Shown here piece after piece: positions 20,663 through 28,525 of a stretch of 64,000 nucleotides of DNA; the first letter of the stretch is position 1; each line of letters starts with the position of its first letter. Source of the stretch: Streptomyces sp. NBC_00708 (GTDB taxonomy: Bacteria; Actinomycetota; Actinomycetes; Streptomycetales; Streptomycetaceae); contig CP108997.1 of the NCBI GenBank assembly GCA_036226585.1, positions 2,170,001 through 2,234,000 on the forward strand, read 5' to 3'. A model generated the notes under the pieces. The model saw only the letters and a program-made list of their open reading frames with translations, was not told where the DNA came from and did no database searches. The translations under genes and the position numbers were made by a program.

Positions 20663-21795
20663 GCGAGCTTGACTTGGGCCTGAAGGTCGCCTCCCGAAGA
20701 CTGCTGTGGAGAATGGGATACACGACTCGGCTGGACGTGCAGCTCCGCAGCGTTGGAGCAGCCGAACATCCGACGGCAGGAACGGTAGGACGTAGTCGGC
20801 GATCCAGCGCGCCGGAGGCTTTCACCGACCTCGACGTTCTGGGAATCACCGTGACAGGGGGCTTCAGGCTGCAGAGTGCCATTGTCGACTGCAAGACGTC
20901 AGTCAAGGGCTCGACGAGTCGGATGTTCTGGGTCCGTGGTGTCGCAGACTTCTTCGCCGCCGATGCCGCGTACATGGTGCGAGAGAAAGACCTGAGTAAT
21001 GCGGCCCGGCAGTTGACCTCTCGCTTGGGCATCGCGGCACTGACGAGTGCCGAGGTCACGCGCCTTGAGGAGCTGCACCCCTCTCATCTGGCCTTGGACG
21101 CAGAACCTTTGGCGTGGCTCTTCCAGCGAGACAAGGCAGCTGCTGTGCTTGGCACCTTCAACGGACTCGACAAACGCCTCAAACCCCTGCTGGAGTACCG
21201 GGAGTTCACGTACTGGATCGCCGAGGAACATCGGAATCCAATGCAGTTGGTTGACGAACTCACCGCCGTTGCCCGATACCTTGATCCGCGCAATCCCCAC
21301 CACCTCGCACTCGTCCTCGACTGCGCTTGGCTATACCTGCTCACCCTCAGCCACGCAGTTGAGAGCCTCCGTGCTGCCCATGTGGCAGACCCCGACCGTG
21401 GGCTGCAAGAGTATTTGTTCGGGGGCCCGGCTGGCCTACGCGAGAAGCAAGGCCTGTCACGGCTACTGGAAGGCATCAAGCAAAGTGGCGCACTCCCCGA
21501 CGGGGTACACGTAGATTTGCTTCCCTCCTACTTCCCCCGACTTCGAGAGCTCGCGATCAGGATCCTCACGCGCGCCGACAGCGTGCTGCCAGCACTCCGC
21601 CTGCTGGAGTTGGCCACGTCGGTAACCGCACTGGGACAACGGATCGAGAAGCCGGAAGACATGGGAGGGCTGTACGACGACGTCGCGGCCAAGCGAGCCG
21701 CTGATGTTGTCGGTTTCCTGGTCAGCACTGCGAACCTAGACAACGGGTTCCGTGCCCGGGCTCGCTCGCTCCTGCTCGGCGAGCCTATGACCTGA
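20659..21795 (+). CDS. Predicted PD-(D/E)XK-type nuclease, second gene of a two-gene module
   Basis: 378 aa from the ATG at 20659, which overlaps the preceding stop (ATGA) and has AAGGGGA upstream; a longer frame from 20614 is unlikely. Near the N-terminus, EAFTDLDVLGITV (about 53-65) then QSAIVDCKTS (about 72-81) gives Glu...Asp59...Asp77-Cys-Lys79, the spacing of a PD-(D/E)XK active site in restriction-like nucleases. A Trp/Phe-rich segment (MFWVRGVADFFAADAAYMV) follows. The rest is helical and unrecognised. No helicase or methyltransferase accompanies the pair. I infer an anti-phage or anti-plasmid effector; the nuclease fold is a motif-level call. Confidence 0.75.
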   Translation: MSELDLGLKVASRRLLWRMGYTTRLDVQLRSVGAAEHPTAGTVGRSRRSSAPEAFTDLDVLGITVTGGFRLQSAIVDCKTSVKGSTSRMFWVRGVADFFAADAAYMVREKDLSNAARQLTSRLGIAALTSAEVTRLEELHPSHLALDAEPLAWLFQRDKAAAVLGTFNGLDKRLKPLLEYREFTYWIAEEHRNPMQLVDELTAVARYLDPRNPHHLALVLDCAWLYLLTLSHAVESLRAAHVADPDRGLQEYLFGGPAGLREKQGLSRLLEGIKQSGALPDGVHVDLLPSYFPRLRELAIRILTRADSVLPALRLLELATSVTALGQRIEKPEDMGGLYDDVAAKRAADVVGFLVSTANLDNGFRARARSLLLGEPMT

Positions 21796-21816
21796 CAGCT
21801 CCGGCGTGCCCGATCC

Positions 21817-21834
21817 GAGCGTTCCGTAACGCTC
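21817..21834 (+). terminator. Hairpin after the nuclease module
   Basis: GAGCGTT / AACGCTC, 7 bp with a 4-nt loop, 22 nt after the nuclease stop. There is no clear T tract, so termination is plausible but not certain. Confidence 0.45.
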
Positions 21835-21870
21835 TCCACTGGGCCGGGCTCCGCACACTAAGACCGTGTC

Positions 21871-22002
21871 CTATGTGGTGAGTCGAGCGAGTCGTTTGTA
21901 GCAACAAAGGGCGGCGGCGAGGCCGAGAAAGGCCAGGTAGTTGCGGGGATGGCGTTCGTAGCGGTGGTTCAGTCTGCGGTAGCCGGTCAGCCAGGACATG
22001 GT
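21871..22002 (-). mobile_element. IS5-family transposase 3' remnant
   Basis: On the minus strand the last 42 codons of an IS5-type transposase are readable: MSWLTGYRRLNHRYERHPRN, then YLAFLGLAAALCCYKRLARL, TT and a TAG stop at 21871. Just beyond the stop, GGACACGGTCT resembles an IS terminus. The rest of the transposase and the other end are missing. Nothing else is supported between the nuclease terminator and 22175. Confidence 0.8.
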
Positions 22003-22175
22003 CTAAGACTCGTGAGCCTCGCTGCCTGTCCGGCCCTAGGGCTGACGCGGTTGCTTGGCCCGGGCCGGACAAAGTTGGCGGGAAACCGCCGCGGACCTGC
22101 TGAGCGGGGAAGGCTGCCGTGGCCCCGGATAGAGGTCTGGAGCCCTCCTGCGGCCTCCGCCGGCGCGGGCCGGAG

Positions 22176-22358
22176 CTACAGCGGCTCACCGCAGCTGCGA
22201 CAGGTGGATTCCCCATCCTCATAGATCACGCCGCAGCAGTACTTTGCGTCGCTGTCGGTCCCATCGTCGCCCCAATCGCAGCCGAGTTCCTTATGGACGG
22301 CCAGCCCCTGCGGGTAGCCAAAGTCGACGTCACAACCGGGGCAGACGTACGAGCTCAC
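22176..22358 (-). CDS. Small zinc-binding protein, two Cys clusters
   Basis: 60 aa. The N-terminal half, YVCPGCDVDFGYPQGLAVHK, followed by ELGCDW, resembles a C2H2/C2HC finger (CPGC...H...C). The C-terminal half has CCGVI...STCRSCGEPL, a zinc-ribbon-like CxxC pair. The GTG start at 22358 has AGAGGA 7 nt upstream, a good ribosome site. It is transcribed away from the Gabija-like genes, whose 5' region it shares. It could be a regulator or adaptor of either neighbouring module; there is no direct evidence. Real-gene status rests on the ribosome site and Cys pattern. Confidence 0.7.
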   Translation of the reverse strand: MSSYVCPGCDVDFGYPQGLAVHKELGCDWGDDGTDSDAKYCCGVIYEDGESTCRSCGEPL

Positions 22359-22499
22359 GAACTTATCCTCTCAAGAAGCCCAATAGAAGCCAGAACAATA
22401 ACTCGCACTCCCGTTCGATCAGATGGGAGCACTGTCACCCTACTGGTCAGTTCAGCTGCGCAGCAACGGAGCTGCATGGCAGGGTACACGGGGATTCCT

Positions 22500-22538
22500 T
22501 GTGTGACACACAGTGCGAGGTGAATTCTCACTTAAAAT
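22500..22538 (+). promoter_or_regulatory. Palindromes and -10 box before the Gabija-like genes
   Basis: TGTGTGACACA (22500-22510) is a perfect palindrome around a central G. GTGAATTCTCAC (22520-22531) has GTGA/TCAC arms. TAAAAT (22533-22538), a good -10, lies 24 nt before the gajA-like ATG. No clear -35 is seen at 17-18 bp. The palindromes could be operators, possibly for the XRE regulator or zinc protein in the element. Confidence 0.4.
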
Positions 22539-22562
22539 GGACGGCATAGGCAGACAGGAAGC

Positions 22563-24530
22563 ATGTTTGTGACTGCGCAAGTCTCTAATGCAGGGATGCA
22601 CCTCCGGCGTCTACAAGTCAAGAACTTTCGATCTTGCTACGACATTGCGATTGACTTCCAGCCCGACATCACACTCCTGGTGGGAGAAAACAACTCCGGT
22701 AAGTCGAATGTGATCGAAGCTTTGAGGCTTGCAACAGCACCCTTGAACCGCCGGGCTACCCGATGGTTCGAAAAGTCCGACCTGTCGCACGGAAGGAAAG
22801 ACAAGGAAGCAGAGTTCCAAGCTTTCTATGATGGGCTGACAGAGTCACAGCGGGCGCACTACATCACAGCCCTAGACATTGACTCGAACCAGGCAATCTA
22901 CACCACCACGTACAAGGAAGATCCCGCGCGCAATCAAATGCGTCCGAGCGTGACAGCTGGTCCCGTCGGCGGCCCTGAGGCTGAATCAAACAAGCGCGAT
23001 CAGATTGCGCACGTTTATCTCGCTCCGCTACGAGATGCGCAGAGAGAGCTGGACTCCTCTGACAGTCAGCGTCTCCTTCGGATCATTCAGCACCTCACCA
23101 CGGGTGAGCAGCAGGATGACTTCGTTAAGAGCGCCAACAAGTCATTTAAGGATCTTAAGGACCATGGCGTTCTCACTACCGCTAAGGGTGAGATCCAGGA
23201 TCACCTGGGAAAGCTCACCGACTCCGTACGCAGCCAGACAGTAGAGGTAACCTTCGCAGACTACGAGTTGGGCCGCCTAACGCGCAGTTTGCGGGTAAAG
23301 ATGGCAGAAAAAGGTATCGAACCTGCCGATCTCATTGAATCTGGTCTTGGATACGCGAACCTGCTGTTTATCGCGACTGTTATTCTGGAACTACGCAAGG
23401 CTCGGGAATTCGAGCTAACTCTATTTCTTGTCGAAGAGCCTGAGGCGCATCTGCACCCACAGTTGCAGGCCGTCCTGCTCGAATACCTGCGCGAACAGTC
23501 CAAGGCGTCAACCAAAGACGACTTGAAGGGACCCGCCGGAAGAATTCAGGTCATCGCTACCACTCATTCACCCAACTTGGCCAGCAGTGTCGGGATCGAA
23601 AATGTCGTAGCGCTTCGGACCAAGGTTGAGACCGAAGAGGATAGGGACGATGAGGGAAAGGAACAGGAAGTTGACCGGCGGAAGACTCAAGCACTGCCCC
23701 TTGCGCAACTAACTTTGTCTTCTAACGAGCGGCGCAAGATTAATCAATACCTGGATGCGACACGGGCCGGCCTTCTGTTTGCTCGTCGTGTCATCTTGGT
23801 TGAGGGCATTGCCGAAGCTGTCCTCCTTCCTGTAATTGCACGCTACTGCGTATTTGGCGACGACCAAGACCCTGACCATGTCGGCCAACGCCGGGCCTTT
23901 CACGGCGTCACCATAGTCAACGTTGGAAGTGTAGATTTCGCACCCTACATCACACTGCTCTTGTCGTCAGTAAATGGCTGCCGGCTTCTCGACAGGCTTA
24001 CGGTTGTAACTGACCGCGACCCAGATCCGGAGCTCCCTAAGAAAAAGAAGAAGGAAGAGGGGGCGGGAGAGCAACCCCTGAGTCAAGGTGAGCAGCCTGC
24101 TGGAGAAGATAGAACTCAGAGCGATGACCGCTCTCAGAATCGGACCAGAGTATCCAATCGGAAGGAACAACTCCTCAAGCACGCCGAGTCCATCGGCGCA
24201 GCTCGAAACTTGATCGTCGCGGAGGCGCCTCATACCCTGGAAGCGGACCTGCTCGGCCCGGACATTAACGAGCCGGTACTGAAGGATGCATACCTTGAGC
24301 AGCACCGCCAGTCTGAGCATCACTGGCAAGACATTCTGCAGCACAGCAAGGGCAGGTCTTTCGGCTTCTATCAGAAACTCTGCAAGTACGACAAGTTCAT
24401 CAGCAAGGGCGAATTTGCGCATGACGTCGCCTTGGCTATCGAAGATGGAAAACCTTTTGAAGCTCCCGAGTACCTAGCTAAAGCCATTCGTGGCGCGCTA
24501 GAGAGCGGAACGGATGGTACCAAGGCTTGA
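22563..24530 (+). CDS. gajA: GajA-like OLD-family ATPase/TOPRIM endonuclease
   Basis: 655 aa. Walker A GENNSGKS is at 41-48 in an SMC/RecF-type N-terminus (LRRLQVKNFRSCYDI). The ABC-signature region is GLGYANLLFIATVILELRK (261-279), with Walker B TLFLVEEPEAHLHP (286-299) and the switch His in ATTHSPNLASS (332-342). The C-terminal TOPRIM has ILVEGIAEAVLLP (411-423, catalytic Glu) and VVTDRDPD (481-488). Followed directly by a UvrD-like helicase, this is the composition of Gabija, where GajA is a nucleotide-inhibited DNA-nicking enzyme. It is longer than the original GajA partly because of a charged insert (about 490-535, KKKKKEEGAGEQ...) after the DxD motif. ATG 22563 has AGGA upstream. Confidence 0.85.
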   Translation: MFVTAQVSNAGMHLRRLQVKNFRSCYDIAIDFQPDITLLVGENNSGKSNVIEALRLATAPLNRRATRWFEKSDLSHGRKDKEAEFQAFYDGLTESQRAHYITALDIDSNQAIYTTTYKEDPARNQMRPSVTAGPVGGPEAESNKRDQIAHVYLAPLRDAQRELDSSDSQRLLRIIQHLTTGEQQDDFVKSANKSFKDLKDHGVLTTAKGEIQDHLGKLTDSVRSQTVEVTFADYELGRLTRSLRVKMAEKGIEPADLIESGLGYANLLFIATVILELRKAREFELTLFLVEEPEAHLHPQLQAVLLEYLREQSKASTKDDLKGPAGRIQVIATTHSPNLASSVGIENVVALRTKVETEEDRDDEGKEQEVDRRKTQALPLAQLTLSSNERRKINQYLDATRAGLLFARRVILVEGIAEAVLLPVIARYCVFGDDQDPDHVGQRRAFHGVTIVNVGSVDFAPYITLLLSSVNGCRLLDRLTVVTDRDPDPELPKKKKKEEGAGEQPLSQGEQPAGEDRTQSDDRSQNRTRVSNRKEQLLKHAESIGAARNLIVAEAPHTLEADLLGPDINEPVLKDAYLEQHRQSEHHWQDILQHSKGRSFGFYQKLCKYDKFISKGEFAHDVALAIEDGKPFEAPEYLAKAIRGALESGTDGTKA

Positions 24531-24532
24531 CC

Positions 24533-26293
24533 ATGCTCGATCTGTCCGAGGGGCAGAAGGCCCTCGTAGATGCCACAGACAGTCTCTTTGCTATTGCTTG
24601 CCCCGGCGCGGGAAAGACACGAGCAATGGTGACCCGATTCCTGAAGCGCACCGCCGAAGAGCCACGCAAGGGAATTTGCCTAATCTCCTTCACTAACGCA
24701 GCAGTCGATGAAGTTCGACGCCGATGCGGAAGCCACAACGAAGCCTTGAAAGCGCCGAACTTTGTTGGCACTTTCGACTCGTTTCTCCATCGCTTCATAG
24801 TCACCCCCCTCTTCTCTAAGCACTATAAAAAGTCACCGCGATACGTCCAGTCATGGAAAGATGCACCAACCGGCAATTTCCGCTTGCTTGACCAAAATCA
24901 GCGAGATCTCATCCCCGGATCTGAACCCATCCAAATGGGTTGGTTTGATTTCGACCTTAATGGGCGCGCAACTCTTGTAGGCATTCCACAGCGTTTCGGT
25001 AGGAATCAGTCTGCAACGCTGATGTCCTTGAAAGTGAAAGCAGAGGACGTAGCTTCCGACCGTTTTGGGCACCTAATTAGAGCGGGAACTGTTACTTGCG
25101 AGGCAGGGAGGATTCTCGCGGGTGTATGGGTTAGGGACCCCAGAGCGCGACAGGTTATTGCTCCGCTTCTAACGGCTCGCTTCGCCGAAGTTATCGTAGA
25201 TGAAGCCCAGGACTGTGGTGCCGAAGAGCTACTCGTGCTGGGATTCCTGCAAGCATGCGGAATTCGCGTCGTCATGGTCGGAGATATCGACCAATCCATC
25301 TATGAATTTCGCAGTGCGACGCCTCAGGCAGTGAGGGATTTCGCACAAGCTCTACCCATTCAGCTAGAGTTGCGAGACAACTTCCGGAGCTCCCCGGCCA
25401 TCTCCGCTTTCAATAACGGGCTCCGCTCGGGCTCTCTCGTTGAGTCATCAAGCGGTAAGCACGCCACACTTTCAACTCCCGTGTATCTCTTGGACTTCTC
25501 CAGGCTCGACGAGATAGCACCTGCTGCACTACGCATCGCAGAAAAGCACAGGCTTTGCGCTACTGATCTCATGGTGCTTTCGCATGCCGAGGCCCACAGC
25601 ATGAAAGCCGCAGGGGTAATCGACGTCGAGAGCGGCACCAGCAAGGTACTCGAAATCGCTGACGCCGGATTCAAGCTCAAATCAACGGATTTTGACGCCC
25701 GCACTCGCCTAAAGGCTCTCGAAAAGGTCGAGCGGTCCATCCTGAAGCTGCTTACCTCTGACATAAAGACCGAACATAAAAGTTTCGATCTTATCCGCGA
25801 GGAGCTTGGAGTCGAGGAACGATGGCTCCGCGAATTCGCGGTGCGCATATCTATCTCTTTGGACGCCACGGAAAAACCTCGGGGAGTTTTTGCCGAAGAA
25901 GTGCGCACCTTTCTAAGAAACGCCGAATGGGGTCATCTCGACGCACCCACGGTGCGATCCATTGGGTCTATGTACAAAGCTCCTTCGGAGAAGTCATGGG
26001 GCAGCATCACCCATCTGACCGTGAGCCCATTGGTTCCCTACTCCACCATCCACGGCGTTAAGGGTATGGAGTTTCGCGGCGTAGTGCTGATTATTCCCGA
26101 GGCGCCAAAGAGTAAGGCCACGGAAGAGCTGTTGGATGCTTGGGAAAGTGACCTCGACACCGAGGCCCGACGAGTTGTATATGTCGCTGGATCACGTGCT
26201 GAGGAACTCTTGATGCTTGCTGTGCACACTAGTCACACAGACAGGGTTGCTGCTCTACTCGATATCAGGAGAATCCCTTACGAGCGAGCATAG
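24533..26293 (+). CDS. gajB: GajB-like UvrD/Rep superfamily 1 helicase
   Basis: 586 aa. SF1A motifs occur in order: Walker A ACPGAGKT (about 22-29), Ia LISFTNAAVDEVRRR, II VIVDEAQDC, III VMVGDIDQSIYEFR, IV LELRDNFRSSPAI, V YSTIHGVKGMEFRGVVLI, VI RRVVYVAGSRAEELLML. Gabija's GajB partners GajA and senses DNA termini. The start is ATG 24533 or the TTG at 24527, which overlaps the gajA stop; either implies translational coupling. Codons are visibly more AT-rich than in the flanking chromosome. It is larger than the founding GajB, so this may be a divergent or actinobacterial subtype. Confidence 0.85.
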   Translation: MLDLSEGQKALVDATDSLFAIACPGAGKTRAMVTRFLKRTAEEPRKGICLISFTNAAVDEVRRRCGSHNEALKAPNFVGTFDSFLHRFIVTPLFSKHYKKSPRYVQSWKDAPTGNFRLLDQNQRDLIPGSEPIQMGWFDFDLNGRATLVGIPQRFGRNQSATLMSLKVKAEDVASDRFGHLIRAGTVTCEAGRILAGVWVRDPRARQVIAPLLTARFAEVIVDEAQDCGAEELLVLGFLQACGIRVVMVGDIDQSIYEFRSATPQAVRDFAQALPIQLELRDNFRSSPAISAFNNGLRSGSLVESSSGKHATLSTPVYLLDFSRLDEIAPAALRIAEKHRLCATDLMVLSHAEAHSMKAAGVIDVESGTSKVLEIADAGFKLKSTDFDARTRLKALEKVERSILKLLTSDIKTEHKSFDLIREELGVEERWLREFAVRISISLDATEKPRGVFAEEVRTFLRNAEWGHLDAPTVRSIGSMYKAPSEKSWGSITHLTVSPLVPYSTIHGVKGMEFRGVVLIIPEAPKSKATEELLDAWESDLDTEARRVVYVAGSRAEELLMLAVHTSHTDRVAALLDIRRIPYERA

Positions 26294-26773
26294 ACTGCTT
26301 GATGCGAGAGTAAGCAGGGCACATTTCAGGTAGTGGTCATCTGGTATTTACCCGTGACAACGCCACGTGAACCACGTTCGAAACGTGTGGTTGGGTCACT
26401 TACGTTCTCCGCGAGCATTCAACATGTGCGGGCAGTGCTCGAAAAACGTTCGGATTTCTTTCAAGAGAAGCGTTGCCGATGGCAGTTCGGACGCGAGATC
26501 AAGCCGCGGACGCCGTGGGTTCTTTCGAGTCGGCCAACGATCAGGTGATGGCCAGTACAGCGTAAACAGCGGGGCCCTGAACTGTCGATCGAGAGCTCTG
26601 AAAACTCAACCACATCGCTCAGGAACCTCGCTGATCATCCATCCTGCTGGTCCCTACTACCACCTGTGCTCGCGGAGTTCGCCGAGTGTGAGTGTCGGCG
26701 ACGGGCAGCCCGACTACTCCCACAAACACAGATGCCACAGTAGAAGCATGCGGGTCGTCACCGACCTCGCTGA
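26294..26773. other. No supported gene
   Basis: The 480 bp after the helicase contain only short overlapping frames (for example a 175-codon Ser/Arg-rich frame from 26367) with no ribosome site or recognisable product. A weak CTGCTT/AAGCAG hairpin directly follows the helicase stop and could terminate the pair. Confidence 0.5.
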
Positions 26774-26932
26774 GGACTGTCCCATAATCCATGGTGGATC
26801 AGCGCGCGGCGTCAGATGGGCTGCATCGCAAGGCGGAGGAGCGTCCGCATACGGGATGTATTCGGGCGCTCCGACAACGCGGGAGGTGCCATAGCTGTCG
26901 TCACGCGTCCGCCAGGGATTACGGAACAGCCC
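26774..26932. repeat. 159-bp inverted-repeat element (MITE-like or IS remnant)
   Basis: The left arm 26774-26798 starts GGACTGTCCCATAATCCATG. The right arm 26908-26932, read inward, starts GGGCTGTTCCGTAATCCCTG. Twenty of 25 positions match. Interior sequence is too short for a transposase. The flanking trinucleotides are TGA and TTA, similar but not identical, so a target duplication is not demonstrated. Confidence 0.65.
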
Positions 26933-26976
26933 TTAGCCGGCTGCTGTGGCTCTCGCCCGCCCCGCCGTGCCCCGCT

Positions 26977-27297
26977 TCAAAAGTGACTTCGGGGATTCAG
27001 CTCTGAGGCAAACATCGCAGCTGCCGCCTTAAGTACGCTATTTGCGCGCCGCAGCTCCGTGTTCTCTTTCTCTAGTCTCCGGATCAACTCTGCATCAGCG
27101 CTGGCAACTCCGGCACCATGCGATCCTCTCGCTTCAGCTTTCCTAACCCAATGCCGCAAAGCCTCCGGGTGAACTCCGAGAAGTTCTCCCACCTCCCGCA
27201 TGACACCTGAACGCTTAGGCGATTCCTCTCGCATCTCAAGTACCAATTGCACGCCGCGTTCAATGACCTCTCGCGAATATCTGCGATGGGCGGGCAC
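26977..27297 (-). pseudogene. IS3-family transposase OrfA, orphaned
   Basis: 106 aa resembling the OrfA (HTH/leucine-zipper) protein of IS3 elements: RRYSREVIERGVQLVLEM, VGELLGVHPEALRHWVRK (HTH), then a coiled coil ELIRRLEKENTELRRANSVL. In functional IS3 elements the frame shifts into OrfB, the DDE integrase. Here it simply ends (ASELNPRSHF, stop) and no OrfB follows in the ~45 bp to the inverted-repeat element. GTG start 27297. It is a remnant unable to transpose alone. Confidence 0.85.
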
Positions 27298-27435
27298 GAT
27301 TCATCGTCTCCAAGGCTAATCATCTAGTCACGCCCGGAACGCCCTATGAGTGGCGGGACCTCGGCGGGACACCGAAGACGATTATGCACAGCTGTTCATG
27401 GCGGTCAAACTGGTGCCACTGTTCGAGTCGGATCT

Positions 27436-27705
27436 GTGCCAGCATCCGACCATCCAGACCCGACTCTTCATGCCTTTGGCATGCACCTGCGACAGTTGCG
27501 CGAAGCGCAAGGGCTCACACTGGAGGAGCTAGCCGAGGTGAGCGGGATGAGCTTCCGAGGCATCGTCTACATTGAGCACGGACGTCGAAATCCAAGCTTG
27601 ACTACGATTCTGGCCTTGGCAAGGGGCTTGAAGGTCGCCCCGTCTTCGCTAGTGCGTGTCTTCGATGCGCCGTACCCCCAAGGAGGGCGTGCGGCAGATT
27701 CTTGA
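27436..27705 (+). CDS. XRE-family helix-turn-helix regulator
   Basis: About 89 aa. The helix-turn-helix is clear: LRQLREAQGLTLEELAEVSG, then MSFRGIVYIEHGRRNPSLTT and ILALARGLKV. This is a Cro/CI-type fold close to controller proteins of restriction systems and phage repressors. The start is uncertain: GTG 27436 retains the usual HAFGMHLRQL lead-in, while ATG 27481 would give a 74-aa minimal protein. It lies between the IS remnant and the recombinase operon, so it may control transposition genes or cargo. No adjacent operator pair was identified. Confidence 0.75.
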   Translation: MPASDHPDPTLHAFGMHLRQLREAQGLTLEELAEVSGMSFRGIVYIEHGRRNPSLTTILALARGLKVAPSSLVRVFDAPYPQGGRAADS

Positions 27706-27758
27706 AACTAGGTTCATCCCGCATCGGGCTACAAAGGCGATCACGTGTCGCCGACGGC

Positions 27759-28109
27759 TTAGCAGGGCCACGCGCGGTGGTTCAGTGCCGGGTCGTGGAG
27801 CCCCGAAGAGCTGTTGATTGGGACTTCGACGTTGACGGGGATGCCCTCTCTATTCTGTCGTTCTCCCCGCCGCTTGAGCGTGTGGCCGTCCGTCGGCTCG
27901 CCCTCCATCTGAACACCCGCGACCGCGACGACGGGCGCAAAAACTGGGCAACCGGGGTCTGCCGACAGCCTCACCCAAGTCCAGTCGTCCCCTGCCAAGG
28001 ACTGAGTACGTGAGTTCACAGCAACCTTTGTCCCCTGGTGGCGCAAACCGTCCGCGAGTTCGTCCAGCGGACCAGCAAGGAGCTCGGCATCATCCCCCTG
28101 CCGGCTCAA
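27759..28109 (-). CDS. Possible fifth gene of the recombinase operon, unknown function
   Basis: A 116-codon frame starting with TTG whose TTGA overlaps the stop of the TnpC-like gene. It reads AELLAGPLDELADGLRHQGT, DWTWVRLSADPGCPVFAPVV and so on, with reasonable codon bias in the first ~80 residues and a less convincing tail. Overlap with the upstream stop and operon orientation favour a real gene. Lack of recognisable similarity and the TTG start argue against. If it is not real, 27706-28105 is empty apart from sequence downstream of the operon. Confidence 0.35.
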   Translation of the reverse strand: MSRQGDDAELLAGPLDELADGLRHQGTKVAVNSRTQSLAGDDWTWVRLSADPGCPVFAPVVAVAGVQMEGEPTDGHTLKRRGERQNREGIPVNVEVPINSSSGLHDPALNHRAWPC

Positions 28110-28525
28110 CCGGCGGGCGGCTGAGGCTGGGTAGGCAGAATATGGACGACAGAGTCTGGAGCCGTCAGCTGCTGCCGTAGCTGACGGTTCTCCAATGTCA
28201 GCTGGTTGACCACTCTGACCAGGACTTCGCGGTCGGTCCGCAGTTCGGCAAGCTCCTCCTGGTCCGCCGCGCGGAGCTCTTTGAATTTCACGATCTGCCT
28301 GCGCAAGCGCACTTCGACGTCGCTCGGCTGACCTCGCTCTTTGACCTTGGCGTAGAACTCATTCTTCAGATCCAGGTGGCGCTGAGTGAGCGCGTTTCGA
28401 GGAACTTCCGCCTCGGCGGCCAGGGCCACGACGGTCAGAGCGCCGTTCGAACGTTCGGAGGCCCCGCCCAAGATGCGGTCCATCGCCGCGCGAATGCGGT
28501 CGCGTTCGTCGAGGGCTGGGCTCAC
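28106..28525 (-). CDS. TnpC-like small coiled-coil protein (DUF6262 type)
   Basis: 139 aa. An N-terminal helix-turn-helix-like part (LTVVALAAEAEVPRNALTQRH) is followed by a long coiled coil (about 65-120: VEVRLRRQIVKFKELRAADQ, EELAELRTDREVLVRVVNQL) and a Pro-rich tail. Proteins of this shape accompany tyrosine-recombinase pairs or trios in Tn554-like elements, where TnpC influences orientation or efficiency of transposition rather than catalysing it. Its start overlaps the stop of the third recombinase by 4 nt. The family name is given from memory. Confidence 0.75.
   Translation of the reverse strand: MSPALDERDRIRAAMDRILGGASERSNGALTVVALAAEAEVPRNALTQRHLDLKNEFYAKVKERGQPSDVEVRLRRQIVKFKELRAADQEELAELRTDREVLVRVVNQLTLENRQLRQQLTAPDSVVHILPTQPQPPAG

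Noticed and set aside
26367..26894. A 175-codon plus-strand frame after the Gabija-like helicase
   Set aside because: Ser/Arg-rich with no ribosome site, and it runs into the inverted-repeat element. No family resemblance.
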